Of a stretch of DNA of 64,000 nucleotides, positions 1-11,355 are shown piece by piece. The stretch covers positions 28,261,932 through 28,325,931 of the forward strand of contig CM055907.1 in assembly GCA_029582155.1 (NCBI GenBank), in the 5' to 3' direction. The DNA comes from Panopea generosa. Its lineage: Eukaryota; Mollusca; Bivalvia; Adapedonta; Hiatellidae. Each line of letters begins with the position of its first letter. Positions within the stretch are counted from its first letter, which is position 1. A model generated the notes under the pieces. That model saw nothing but the letters and a program-made list of their open reading frames with translations. It made no database searches and was not told the origin of the DNA. The translations under genes were made by a program, and so were the position numbers.

Positions 1-792
1 TTGCTGCTTTATAACTGTCTAAGTATGTACTTTACTGCTTTTTTATTGAAACAATGGATGTATGGAAGTAATTTGCATCCATGATATTAGATCTTTGCAG
101 ATAGGATGGTATTGTATTTTTTCAGTCATTATACAATGGGCAACTATAGTAAAGAGTTAGATTTATTGAATAATTATAGAACTATGGTGCTGTTGGATTT
201 TTGCAGTAATGTATTATGATGTTGTATTTTGCAGTAATTGAAGCACGATTTGGGGTTTTTGCATCAATAATAGTATGATGTGATTCTTTGTACCAATTAT
301 ATGATCGTATTATGTATTTGCTGCAATTATGTAAAGCAACAATACAACATTTAAAGTAATGCGAAAAGCGATGTTGTCTAAAGTAAACTCATAAAACTAA
401 GGCTATTTTGTGTCAAACTGTTTAATTGTCACACTCTTTAAACTTTCTTAATTCTCCGTTATGAAGACGTTGCTATTGTTATAAACAATGATATCAACTT
501 TAGCATATATGATATACTCAGTGATCGTTAAAGCATCAAAAAGGTAGAAAAAGAATATATGAAACGTCAAAAAAAACAACACAAAGATAAGTGGTATGTC
601 CAAGAAGAGACGTGGCGTTTATGTACATAGCGAGCACAACACTAAACATAATACTTACATATAGTTCATAGAGTAACCGTCATAAGTACAAAAATTATAC
701 GAAAAAAAATTGTCATCAGAGGTCACCGCTTAGGGGAGCTTGGACCTGGGTTACGTGTACGCCCAACTGTGATCACACTAAGAGAGTGTAAG
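1..792. other. AT-rich stretch with no recognised gene
   Basis: No coding, RNA or mobile-element signal was recognised. The sequence is AT-rich with many stops in all frames and borders the first 43-bp minisatellite. Confidence 0.6.
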
Positions 793-2610
793 GATAATAC
801 TGTCTGAACACAGTGTCTGAATGCAGTTGTACATGTAAGTACACAATTATGTCTGAATGCAGTGTCTGAATGCAGTTGTAAGTACACAATTATGTCTGAA
901 CGCAGTGTCTGAATGCAGCAGCATGTACATAGTGTTGTCTGAACACAGTGTCTGATTGCAGCAGCACGTACATAATGATGTATGAATGCAGTGTCTGAAT
1001 GCAGCAACTAGCACACAATTATGTCTGAACGCAGTGTCTGAATGCAGCAGCACGTACACAATCATGTCTGAACGCAGTGTCTGAATGCAGCAGCAAGTAC
1101 ACAATTATGTCTGAATGCAGCAGCTAGCACACAATGATGTTTGAACGCAGTGTCTGAATGCAACAGCACGAACACATTACTGTCTGGACACAGTGTCTGA
1201 ATGCAGCAGCTAGCACACAATGATGTTTCAAAGCAGTGTCTGAGTGCAACAGCACAAACACACTACTGTCTGGACGCAGTGTCTGAATGCAGCAGCTACA
1301 CGCAGTGTCTGAGTGCAACAGCACGAACACACTACTGTCTGGACGCAGTGTCTGAATGCAGCAGCTACACGCAGTGTCTGAATGCAGCAGCACGTACAAA
1401 ATACTGTCTGAACGCAGTGTCTGAATGCTGCAGCACATACACAATTATATCTAAACGCAGTGTCTGAATGCAGCAGCACGTAAAAAATACTGTCTGAACA
1501 CAGTGCTGAATGCAGCAGCACGTACACAATTATGTCCAAACGCAGTGTTTAAATGCAGCAGCTAGCACACAATACTGTCTGAACGCAGTGTATGAATGCA
1601 ACAACAATAACACAATACTGTCTGGACGCAGTGCCTGAATGCAGCAACTAGCACACAATGCTGTCTGAATGCAGTGTATGAATGCAACAGTAATAACACA
1701 ATACTGTCTGGACGCAGTGCCTGAAAGCAGCACCTAGCACACAATGCTGTTTGAACGCAGTGTTTGAATGCAGCAGCACGTACAAAATACTGTCTGAGCG
1801 CAGTGTCTGAATGCAGCAACACGTAAACAATCATGTCTGAACGTAGTTTCTGAATGTAGCAGCTAGCACACACTACTGTCTGAAAACAGTGTCTAAGTGC
1901 AATAGTACGTACACAATACTGTCTGAACGCAGTGCCAAATGCAGCAGAACGTACACAATACTGTCTGAATACAGTGCCTGAATGCAGCAGCACGTACACA
2001 ATACTGTCTGAAAGCAGTGCCTGAATGCAGCAGCACGTACACAGTACTGTTTGAACGCAGCGTCTGGATGCAGCAGAACGTACACATTACTGTCTGAACG
2101 CAGTGCCTGAATTCAGCAGCACGTACACAATACTGTCTAAACGCAGTGCCTGAATGCAGCAGCACGTACACAATACTGTCTGAAAGCAGTGCCTGAATGC
2201 AGCAGCAAGTACACAGTACTGTTTGAACGCAGCGTCTGAATGCAGCAGAACGTACACAATACTGTCTGAACGCAGTGCCTGAATGCAGCAGCACGTACAC
2301 AATACTGTCTGAACGCAGCTTCTGAATGCAGCAGAACGTACACAATACTGTCTGAACGCAGTGCCTGAATGCAGCAGCACGTACACAATACTGTCTGAAA
2401 GCAGTGCCTAAATGCAGCAGCACGTACACAGTACTGTTCGAACGCAGCGTCTGAATGCAGCAGCACGATCACAATACTGTCTGAACGCAGTGCCTGAATG
2501 CAGCAGCACGATCACAATACTGTCTGAATGAAGCAGTACGTACACAATACTGTCTGAACGCAGTGTCTGAATGTAGCTAGAAGGTACACAATACTGTCTG
2601 AATAAAGTCG
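793..2610. repeat. 43-bp minisatellite, array 1
   Basis: About 42 diverged tandem copies of a 43-bp unit. Successive CACGTAC cores lie exactly 43 bp apart, for example at 1991 and 2034. Each unit contains an internal duplication of a 13-mer (TGTCTGAACGCAG followed by TGTCTGAATGCAG) and then about 17 bp of CAGCACGTAC-type spacer. The first third is less regular, with partial units, while 1900-2560 is the most homogeneous part. The minus strand stays open in every frame for up to 178 codons, giving a 43-residue peptide period. This follows from a stop-free unit whose length is not a multiple of three and is not evidence of a protein. Confidence 0.95.
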
Positions 2611-3132
2611 AGACGTAAGTGTGAAGTTAGTCACCACCACAATCACAATCCAGGACATAGAGTGCAATATTATTGCAAATATAGAACCTGAGTATATACA
2701 CTGTCACGACGTGTATATCTGGATTTCTTAATTAGCATAAAAACAGTTGTGACGTTGTCACCTTTTGTCACAACGTTTCATGATTTACATAACTTGAGTA
2801 ATGATGTCAAATGTCATGTCAACCATTTTTTTCACTAAATATATAGTAATGGAAACATTTTCTAATGAAATTTGTCATGGTGGTATACATGTACATTATG
2901 AACAAAATTTGCATTTTATTTGCTAAATGGGAATATTATAGTTATAGAAATTATTTTTTGTACAATGGATAAACATTACTACGAATTATGATTATACCTA
3001 ACGTATATAAAATTACGTATATGTGTAACATTTAAAAATCACTCATATCAACGTTAAGCATGATATAGTGCTCTGCAGCTTATTTGAAAATGTATATGTG
3101 TGCGATAAGTACAAACAAACTACCGGGGAGGG
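2611..3132. other. AT-rich spacer
   Basis: Single-copy-looking AT-rich DNA between two tandem arrays. I see no gene or RNA signal. Confidence 0.5.
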
Positions 3133-3194
3133 CGAAAACACGATAACTCGAAAACACGACAACGCGAAAACACGACAACTCGAAAGCACAAACT
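3133..3194. repeat. 16-bp tandem repeat with an inverted counterpart
   Basis: Four head-to-tail copies of a 16-bp CGAAAACACGACAACT-like unit start at 3133, 3149, 3165 and 3181. A reverse-complement stretch (TTTTGTCGTGTTTT) follows at about 3209, so single strands could fold back. CACGACAAAAAC recurs at about 3257. This may be the end of an unidentified non-autonomous transposon, but no terminal repeats were resolved. Confidence 0.7.
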
Positions 3195-3299
3195 CTCAAC
3201 AAATACTTTTTGTCGTGTTTTAATGTTGCTGTGGTGTTGTGTTTGCGGGATAAATACACGACAAAAACGCATTTACGCGAAAACTCCATGTCAAGAACG

Positions 3300-4329
3300 T
3301 GCTAATACGATTTGTTTATTTATTTGTCTTGTTGGCGGCTTTGAGTATGTCGTGTTGGTGCCATTTATTTGTCATGTCTATTTTTGTCCAAAACAAAATA
3401 TATTTTACCATCAAATACACAAAATTAAACTCACAAATTTATTTATTTTATGCTGTTAAGTTTATTTTAAGTCGTAAGGGCAAATCATGATATCGTACAC
3501 TGTACTTTCAGTGTATACGCCGGATAAATATTCCACCCAGTCATATTACATTGTATCTATGTCTCTGGTCAAGCAATGTATCAATCCTATTGAACATTGG
3601 TTAGATAACGTGAGATGAAATCGAATTCACAAGAAATAGTAAATAAAGTTTTAACAATATAGATCGTACTAAGTGAATTTACAATACAAATACATGTAAG
3701 TAACCAATATCGCAATCGGTAAACAGTTTCAACAGTTTGCCAAAATAAAGTTTGTTTTATAAAAAAAAGTAATTTAGTATAGTTTACTATCCAAAAACTC
3801 TCCTTTATTAAGCTCCCAATTATAAGGTTGACACGGGAGTTAAGACATTACTTAACCGACTCAATTTAATTTTATCAATTATCCTTGGCATATCTTGACG
3901 TAAAGTGAAATTAATTGACTGAATATTGGTTATTCTGCCTCAAGAATTTGTGATTCAACAGTCGATTAACCTTTTGATATATTAGAAACAATTTTAAAAA
4001 GAACATAACAGAATAGAACAAGCATATTATTAAGGTATTGTGATTATTCTCTATAATATGTTGGTTTATTGTGTTGCGGTGACTGTATCCTCGACTCGTT
4101 TTCTTTGGATATAATTGTTTTTCATTTTAATTAAATGCAAATGAACCCTTACAACTGGCTAAGATTGCTTTCAACAAAAAAAGAACACGCAATATTGTGG
4201 TAGCTGTGGTTCGTCGATTCTATATTACCTTTGGACGTATCTTTTTGAATTGCTTTTTTATAAAATGACAAAAACACTTAATATATATATTATCAACTAA
4301 ACACAATTTATATGAGATATGGTGCCAGT
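3300..4329. other. AT-rich stretch with no recognised gene
   Basis: Only short chance ORFs of up to about 80 codons. Nothing supports a gene, RNA or identifiable repeat. Confidence 0.5.
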
Positions 4330-5095
4330 TTTCTGCAGAATGACGGTGGTTTTGACTTGTCTTTACGATGGCCAGCCTAAGTATTAATTTTTTATTTCCT
4401 GTTAGGTACTCTGTTCAAAATGAAACAAGCTTATACAACTCAATATGGCGCAGGGTACCATCAAAATCGGATACATTCTGTATTCCACGCTTAATCTTAC
4501 AATACGGTATATGTTTGATTATTATCTACGATTTCCTTTCTTAAAGGTCTGTTTGTCTCAATTCATCAAATTTTACTTCTTAAATCAAACTTGTTTTTTT
4601 TTTATAGATAGGCCATTATACTGTGTCGGTATCAGCTGTCGCTATGGAACGGTTGTGAAAGACGTTTATTTTATATCTTAAAGCAAGTGTCGGAGATGAT
4701 CAAGACTACGAAGATATGCGGACTAGTTTATTTTGATACGCAGGTTATCATCGTTGTGCGCGTGTAAGCAGCTTCCATGTAAATAGATATACAACGTGTG
4801 TTTTTTTTTTCTTTTCGTTTGATTTGGTGCCGACGGTACTTTTGTTGTTTATTTAATAACACAATTTAATATGACACTACTTGTGGAAATAGTTTAGTTT
4901 AAACATATTTTATTTCAATATATCATGGAAATTAATCCCCTGCCATGTGGACTCGTCTTGCAATTTTTATGTAGAATGTATACAATTACTCCAACTTTAT
5001 CTTCTTGGTAATGGATTCTTTGGTCTTAAGGCATTAATTAATATTTTTGAGGTAAAAATGTTTTAAAGGTAACCTGATATAAAGTATAAACTGTA
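4330..5095 (+). mobile_element. Dispersed repeat 'element A', copy 1
   Basis: About 0.75 kb aligns collinearly with 54530-55165 in the same orientation. Shared anchors include GGTACTCTGTTCAAAATGAA (4405 and about 54593), GGTACCATCAAAATCGGATA (about 4454 and 54641), GTGTCGGAGATGATCAAGAC (about 4687 and 54796) and ACACAATTTAATATG (about 4859 and 54960). The left end resembles the middle of the local tRNA-derived SINEs (TGCAGAATGACGGTGG), so element A may be a composite. No protein was recognised. An open stretch of 78 codons at 4445 is disrupted in the other copy and is probably chance. Confidence 0.8.
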
Positions 5096-5099
5096 GGTT

Positions 5100-5960
5100 A
5101 AAGTTGAAATGATATTAGAATGAGTCAATATAACGATGAGTTACCTCCGGTGAAATTTGGTCACACCTTTAATATATTTTATTATTTGGACACATGAGAG
5201 CAAAAGCGTAGCAGCTGGGACGGGATGACCCTCCTACCACAATGTTCAGATTTGTTAAAGTGAGCGGGATTAACATATATTTTTATGCTGTCCCAGTATG
5301 TATTTTGGAAAAAAATAACGGTGTAGCTGCACACACTTATTTTTCCTGGCGGTAGCGAATCCAGTCCTTGTTGTATTGTATTAAACAATTGTTTTTGAAT
5401 GAATATAAGACAGCCATTCATTACCTGGACTGTTTAACATATTTTAAATTGATGATATATATATACAATGTGATGTTAATCAGAGTTGGATGCAAGTTTA
5501 ATGGATTTTTAGTGTATAAGAGATACTCGATTTGAATCTTTAAAAAACTTGTTTTATCCTTAACACTTGTTGTAGAATGCATAAAATGGTGTTTTAAATG
5601 TTATAACTGTACGCCCCATCTTTCTCCCTGCCTCGCGTACGTACACACGCACGCACGCACAACGGCGTAGCTTGACACAAAAAACCTGATAATGCACCAT
5701 TTGTCAATTACATTTCAAAAAAAATATTGGAAATACCCCAGAGTTCCCATCAAAATGTCTAGGCCTACATATTAAGTCATACACACACCACCTACTCACA
5801 TTTGCAGTAGAGGCGAAAACTCTCCACTACGTCTTGGCTCGTAAGAGATTTAAAGTCACAAACAATTGGAGTAAATAATATATTTTCTAAAATATGAGTA
5901 GAATTCAGCAGTTGGTATTTAAGATATCAGACATTTTTCTGAGCGGTTCCCCGAATCCAA
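5100..5960. other. AT-rich stretch with no recognised gene
   Basis: No gene signal. A short (ACGC)n run lies near 5641-5662. Confidence 0.5.
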
Positions 5961-5962
5961 AT

Positions 5963-6240
5963 AGCGGGAGTAGAGTATAATTACTGCCACTAGCGGGAGT
6001 AGAGTATAATTACCGCCACTAGCGGGAGTAGAGTGGAGTATAATTACCGCCACCAGCGGGAGTAGAGTATAATTACCGCCATTAGCGGGAGTAGAGTATA
6101 ATTACCGCCACCAGCGGGAGTAGAGTATAATTACCGCCACAAGCGGGAGTAGACTATAATTACCGCCACCAGCGGGAGTAGAGTATAATTACTGCCACTA
6201 GCGGGAGTAGAGTATAATTACTGCCACTAGCGGGAGAGGG
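5963..6240. repeat. 29-bp minisatellite
   Basis: About nine tandem copies of a 29-bp unit (AGCGGGAGTAGAGTATAATT followed by ACCGCCACC or ACTGCCACT). Starts fall at 5963, 5992, 6021, 6055, 6084, 6113, 6142, 6171, 6200 and 6229. The 34-bp unit at 6021 carries a 5-bp duplication (GAGTG). Identity between units is high, which suggests recent expansion. Confidence 0.95.
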
Positions 6241-6970
6241 ACACGCTTCCGACACACTACCCCCAGGTTGCCTCTCTGCAACAACTGAAGTGCTCTTACA
6301 CCAATTAAAGTATCGTTTACCTACAAAATACGTATAATTACGCTAAGTTACTCAAAAAGGCAAGCCGTTCCTTTTAAAACGAAAAATTATTCTCCATCTT
6401 TAATACTAAATGCCCTTTTGTTAAAAATGGCAATAAATCCCTTTAAAACAGATAAGATTTTGTTTGGCAACTGTTTTGCATGTAGCAAAAAGAATTTTGA
6501 ACTAATTTGATGACATGTATTTTGAGACTATAAAACTTTCGACTAACTATTGCTAATTTTACAACTTAGATATCCATTGTTGATACATTTTACATAACAA
6601 ACTGTGCAGGAAATAACTGAAACAGGATAAAAAGTTGATACATGTATATCTGCACAATCGTAAAGTTTGTTTAAACTACATCAGTTTATATTGAGGGATG
6701 ATTGATGACACTGCGGCGTTATTAACTGTACAAAGCAGATGTGGTTTACCTAGGGATATATGGAAACCACGTAGTCAATGTGTGTTTGTTTTAACGTTAT
6801 CAACTTCTTTTGTTGTCTAACCCTGCCATATATGTTTTTATTTAACATCAGTTATTTATTCTAACCACTTTCATGTGAACTTTTGATTTATATAAATTTA
6901 CTAATTAACATATCGAATATATTTTTTTCCAAAATCTACTTTAAATTTGTTCTCCACTATCCGTATAACT
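6240..6970. other. AT-rich stretch with no recognised gene
   Basis: No gene, RNA or repeat signal recognised. Confidence 0.5.
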
Positions 6971-7132
6971 AACAGCTCACGCCAGAGGTTGCAACTTCGA
7001 TCCCCTTGTCAACCCGATGCCTCTCATAAAACAGCATTCAGTTCTGGTTCTACCCAGGAAGCAGAATCAAGAGCGGTTCATATAAGCTCTGAGCTTTCAT
7101 CGCAATCGAGCTAAAATAAATTAGTATCAACA
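6971..7132 (+). mobile_element. tRNA-derived SINE fragment, family 3
   Basis: A degenerate B box (CAACTTCGATCCCC) near 6988 is followed by a conserved body (GGTTCTACCCAGG...) and an ending (ATCGAGCTAAAATAAATTAG). The same order of blocks occurs at 17750-17848. The A box is poor, so this copy is old or 5'-truncated. Confidence 0.6.
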
Positions 7133-8164
7133 CCTCACACTGGGTATAACTTCTTTTCTTGTGTGACCTTCAAAATATAATTATATTGAGCTAAATCAAC
7201 AATTAGTGATTATAATATTAGACACAAAGTAGGTTCGTAGCACAATAAGTCATTATTGTCATATCTGTTTTTCAATATTGCAGCGAACTACAGTGAAATC
7301 CATCAATGCATGCACGCATAGCTTCAACAAAATATCCGAGACTATGATGTAATGTTAAGTATTGCCTGAGGCGATAAGTGTCTAAATGCATAAAACAGTT
7401 TATATTCGTATTGACACTTTACATGCATTTATTAATGACTTGTTTGTCATTCCATCGTTAAGTCGTTTGAGATACCAGGAATGACTTGTCTATTATTTCA
7501 TCGTTAACTCATCTATACCGTTGAAGGGATATGTTTGTATTGACGTCTAAATTGCATGTCGTCGTCTTTAAATAAGTGTTTGATTGCTAAACAGTTAAAT
7601 AGACGATACCATTAACATAGAAATTTGGTGTGTTTCATCTACCTTACATACTGCTATCGCTATAAATACGTGTTTAAATTCCACTGCCCCACCGTCATTT
7701 CATTTATTGAATTCCCCTGTCATTTCTTGGATATTCTCATTGTCTCCTCATTTATTGCAATTTCCCGTTTTCTCCTGATATATTGAATATTGAGATTACA
7801 ATAACTCAGATTTTAAGCAACTACTTACGTTATTGCCAGGGTCCAGCTGTATACACAACAGTTGGACTAACTTTCATTAAACTTTGTTTTAATTACCAAA
7901 GTTTACAAGCAAACGTATATTCATACAGATCAGTACTGAAGTATGAATGTTTTTAATTTGAAAAAAAACACACAAATACTTCACATATTTTAAACATGCA
8001 TAAAATTATAAAGTCATTGTAGATGACTTAATTCACATTTTCTTAGCTTTCATACATGCCAGACATAGCACTAGCAATGCGTGTTTCATACATGTCGGAA
8101 GTAATGAGTGATCGGCTGTCTTTCGATGAATGTTTGTGTATACGTGTAATTCAACAATAATTAT
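7133..8164. other. AT-rich stretch with no recognised gene
   Basis: Nothing recognisable. There is a repeated phrase about MITE-sized near 7430-7510 (ATGACTTGTTTGTCATT and ATGACTTGTCTATTATT) that is probably a decayed duplication. Confidence 0.4.
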
Positions 8165-8377
8165 GGTCCTCCGTGGCCGAGTGGTTTAAGGAACTGTCGC
8201 CTAATAGCCAATAAGCCCAGTTCGGTTGAAAACCTTAATGTGAGAACGTTTGCCAGTTACTTGCAGAAAGACGGCGTGTCTACTCTAATTCGCTCTGAGG
8301 TCTTTGCCCAACAATAAAATATGACATATAACCTGCTATATGTTGAAAATGACGTTAAACCCCAATCCAAGAAAAGA
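8165..8377 (+). mobile_element. tRNA-derived SINE, family 1 (host of a nested SINE)
   Basis: The head resembles a Leu/Ser-type tRNA gene: GTGGCCGAGTGGTTTAAGG matches a Pol III A box, with a degenerate B box (CCAGTTCGGTTGAAAAC) downstream. A conserved core (TTGCAGAAAGACGGCG) and the tail GACGTTAAACCCCAATC follow. The same family lies on the minus strand at 11137-11355. The tail is interrupted by a second SINE at 8378. Confidence 0.8.
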
Positions 8378-8665
8378 GCCGGGCCCGATTAGCTAAGTCT
8401 GTTACGCGTCTGACTATCAATCCAGGGGTCATGAGTTCGAATCCCCCGCACGGCAACAGTCTCCGTGATGATTGGTATACGACATTGTGTCTCATTATCA
8501 TTCGTCTCTTACCACTGATTCAAGTGGGAAAGTTATCAGTTACTTGCGGAGATGGGGTGTGCTCAAGTACTGGTTAATCCCAGGAAACAGTGGTTAGGTT
8601 AACTGATCGTCTGTTAGCCCTCGATAGCATAAAAATGACGCTTAATATTCAATCAATCAATCAAT
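8378..8665 (+). mobile_element. tRNA-derived SINE, family 2, full-length, nested insertion
   Basis: Begins GCCGGGCCCGATTAGCTAAG (A-box-like) with a near-perfect B box (GAGTTCGAATCCCCC) at about 8432. It ends in a GACGCTTAATATTC tail followed by (AATC)n. The 15-bp sequence CAATCCAAGAAAAGA occurs at 8363-8377 and 8666-8680 and fits a target-site duplication, although its first bases could also be tail repeat. The insertion point is the 3' tail of the family-1 SINE. A second copy lies on the minus strand at 63038-63317. Confidence 0.88.
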
Positions 8666-8689
8666 CAATCCAAGAAAAGAAAAAGAACA

Positions 8690-10017
8690 ATGAATAATAC
8701 TATGATAATAGCATGCGGCATTATTATTTCCCTTTGAAGAACTCCTGAACGTTTTAAAAAATAACATCCACATTAGTATTATGATCCCATACTTTTGGAA
8801 GAAAATTGAGAGATATTAAATTGGCGTCTGACGTTCTGTTCGTCCATTCAACAGTCCGTCCAACAGTCCGTCCGTCACGATTAAATCCCGATTGAGTCAA
8901 ATGACACATGTTGTACAGTAGGTACATGTACATTACGTGAACACGAGACTGTGTGGTCTTGGCGTTCCAGTTCAATGGTTTTCGTTTAGCAATGGATATT
9001 TGTTCTTTTATCTTTCATTTGCAATCAAGTTTATGCTATACCATAAATTTGTTTAATCTAGTTTTGAATTCAATATATTTATTAACTTAGGCCATATAAG
9101 CAAAATTGCAAACGTGTGAAGACGAGTCAGCAAAGTATTATGGTTTAACTAAAATATGTTTATTATACTTTTCAATGTCGGTGGGAGAATTCAACTACAT
9201 TTATAGCAAAAATACTGTTCTTTCTGAAGACATGGATCTCTTAATTTGTGTGTAAATTCAACATTTTTAAAATATCCGTCATACATTAAATTAAGATAAA
9301 ATTTTAATGTAAAGAGCTATAAAATTTAAATTAAAATTTGATAAAGTTTTATAAAATCACTAATTTTCTATGGTGAGCTTCGTTTGATATGTTCACTTCA
9401 CTTATAAATATTGAATATTTGGTCGTACATAATGATTTGGTTATAGTAAGATTGGTGGGCAACACAAAAGTCATCGCGAACATATATAAGTCAATTGAAA
9501 TTCATAACCGTTATTTCGGTTACAAACCTTATAATACTGTGACCTCTATTTCTATTGTTACAACTTTCCGAAATAATGGGAAATATATGATTTCCATATC
9601 TAAACTGAATAGTTTATTTAAGGAAACGTGCAGGTTAGTAATCAAATACTATTCAAAACAAAAATGTTCTTTAAAAAATAATATACATATTGTACATATA
9701 TTCGAATATGCAATTGTACTGCACAATTGATTTACACTTTGAGACATGGATATCCCCATATTTCACACCGATGAAGAAGAACTGGTTTGGATTAACAGTT
9801 TTATCAAATATTTATATTTGAATATCTAAGATCTATTTAAATAAAGGCGTTTTGCTTTATCATATAAACGTTCCATTGTTTAACATGTGATTTCAGCATT
9901 TATCAGATGAATCACTTTTAATAAAGAAAATGCCTAGATATTCAAAGTTTTGTCTATATGTAAAATCATGAATGTCGTTAAAATAAAGAGATATACAAGT
10001 ACAGGAGAGGAGACCCC
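8690..10017. other. AT-rich stretch with no recognised gene
   Basis: The longest single-copy-looking ORF of the window (113 codons, 9389-9730, plus strand) lies here. It has an AT-driven composition and no recognisable domain. I treat it as chance. Confidence 0.5.
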
Positions 10018-10090
10018 TTCTTGTCTTACACCGACAGAGATTCTATCCTTGTCTTACACCGACAGAGATTCTACCCTTGTCTTACACCAA
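10018..10090. repeat. 28-bp tandem repeat, about 2.5 copies
   Basis: TTGTCTTACACCGACAGAGA-type units start at 10021, 10049 and 10077, exactly 28 bp apart. Confidence 0.9.
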
Positions 10091-11136
10091 TATTGCAAGG
10101 AAAAGTGTTTGGAACTCTAGCACATATACTCTACAGCTGAGTAGATTGTACTTTCGAAAATGAAGCTTAATATAGCGGTTCAATCTGTTTAAAAGCACTA
10201 GCTTAAACAAACATAATATACTCTCTTTTTCAAATTCACATCTGCTTATACAATGTTAACAAGTTTTCAATTAGTGTTGAAACATTTAAAACACATGAAC
10301 TCAATCATGCGCAAATGCTATTAACTTAATTACATTTGAACTCCCGCTGTCGAATGTTAATCACGTTGTTTTTAGTATTGTTTATAGGTACTTAATGTGA
10401 GAAATTGTACTAAATGCTTTTAAATGAACAATACAAACGATTAATTAAGATAATGACATAGGATTAGGACAACTTCCGAAAAATACAGTTATTTGGTAAT
10501 TTAAATCATTGTTAAGTTATACATAAATATTCTAAACAGTCAAAAATATAAATATTTCTAATAAAATCGTATTGATTTTTATTAATTATAGTCAGAAAAG
10601 ATCTTAGAAACAAATAAAGATAATTGTTAATAACAACATATTTGACTATCAAATACTACTAAATGCTGTTTAAATTAATAACTAGAACATAAACGTTTGA
10701 CATTAGGACGAGACACAGCGATATTGAGTGTACTTGTTAAGCAGGTCTAAGTTACCCAATAGGGGTTTCTACTGATCGTTCCAAGGCGGTGACTCCTGCT
10801 GTCACTCCACCTGTAAGTTATTTTACTTATTCTGATAATCTTTATGCTGTTGTGTAACATGGTTGTTTTTCTTTTAATGTTACGTCCCCTGTTGGACAGA
10901 TATTTTCTTAATGTTGTCTTTTTTATAGTATACAACATCGTAAGGAAAAAACAAAGAGGTAATTTATACAATGTATAAAAAAATCTATACATTCTATTTT
11001 TGCTTTTTACAATATTTTGGTAAATATACGATAGATGTGTTTAAGAACTAAATAACTCGTCACCAAAGACAGTAAGTATTAATTTTAGCTACTTTACAAC
11101 CAACCAAAATACAACTGTAACTTTTATTTTTGAATT
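10091..11136. other. AT-rich stretch with no recognised gene
   Basis: No gene, RNA or repeat signal recognised. Confidence 0.5.
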
Positions 11137-11355
11137 AGGTTTAACGCCATGTTCATCACATTTCAGGTTATTTATGGCATATCCAGTTTTACTGGTGGAT
11201 GAAGACCTCAGCCTGAGTAGAACCACCGTCCTTCCGCAAGTATCTGGCAAACTTTCTCACATAAATTTTTTTGAGCGAGCGGGACTCGAACTTACAACCT
11301 TAGAGGTAAGTGATCATGATACGGCGCCTTAGGCCACTCGGTCACGGAGGACCCC
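11137..11355 (-). mobile_element. tRNA-derived SINE, family 1
   Basis: Read on the minus strand, the head GTCCTCCGTGACCGAGTGGC (A box) is at the right end. A B box (AAGTTCGAGTCCCGC) follows, then a core with GCGGAAGGACGGTGG, and the element ends in ATGGCGTTAAACCT. This order matches the plus-strand copy at 8165. Confidence 0.85.

Noticed and set aside
1893..2429. Minus-strand 178-codon Cys-rich repetitive ORF and its neighbours in other frames
   Set aside because: It is the translation of a 43-bp minisatellite that is stop-free in all three frames. The frames cycle, so the 43-residue period is automatic.
793..2610. Resemblance to a CRISPR array
   Set aside because: Units are contiguous with no unique spacers, and the context is eukaryotic.
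8165..8460. Functional tRNA genes suggested by A and B boxes
   Set aside because: The cloverleafs are incomplete and each head is followed by a SINE body and tail, so these are tRNA-derived SINEs.
9389..9730. 113-codon plus-strand ORF
   Set aside because: Longest single-copy-looking ORF, but AT-driven composition, no domain, no splice context and no flanking gene signals.
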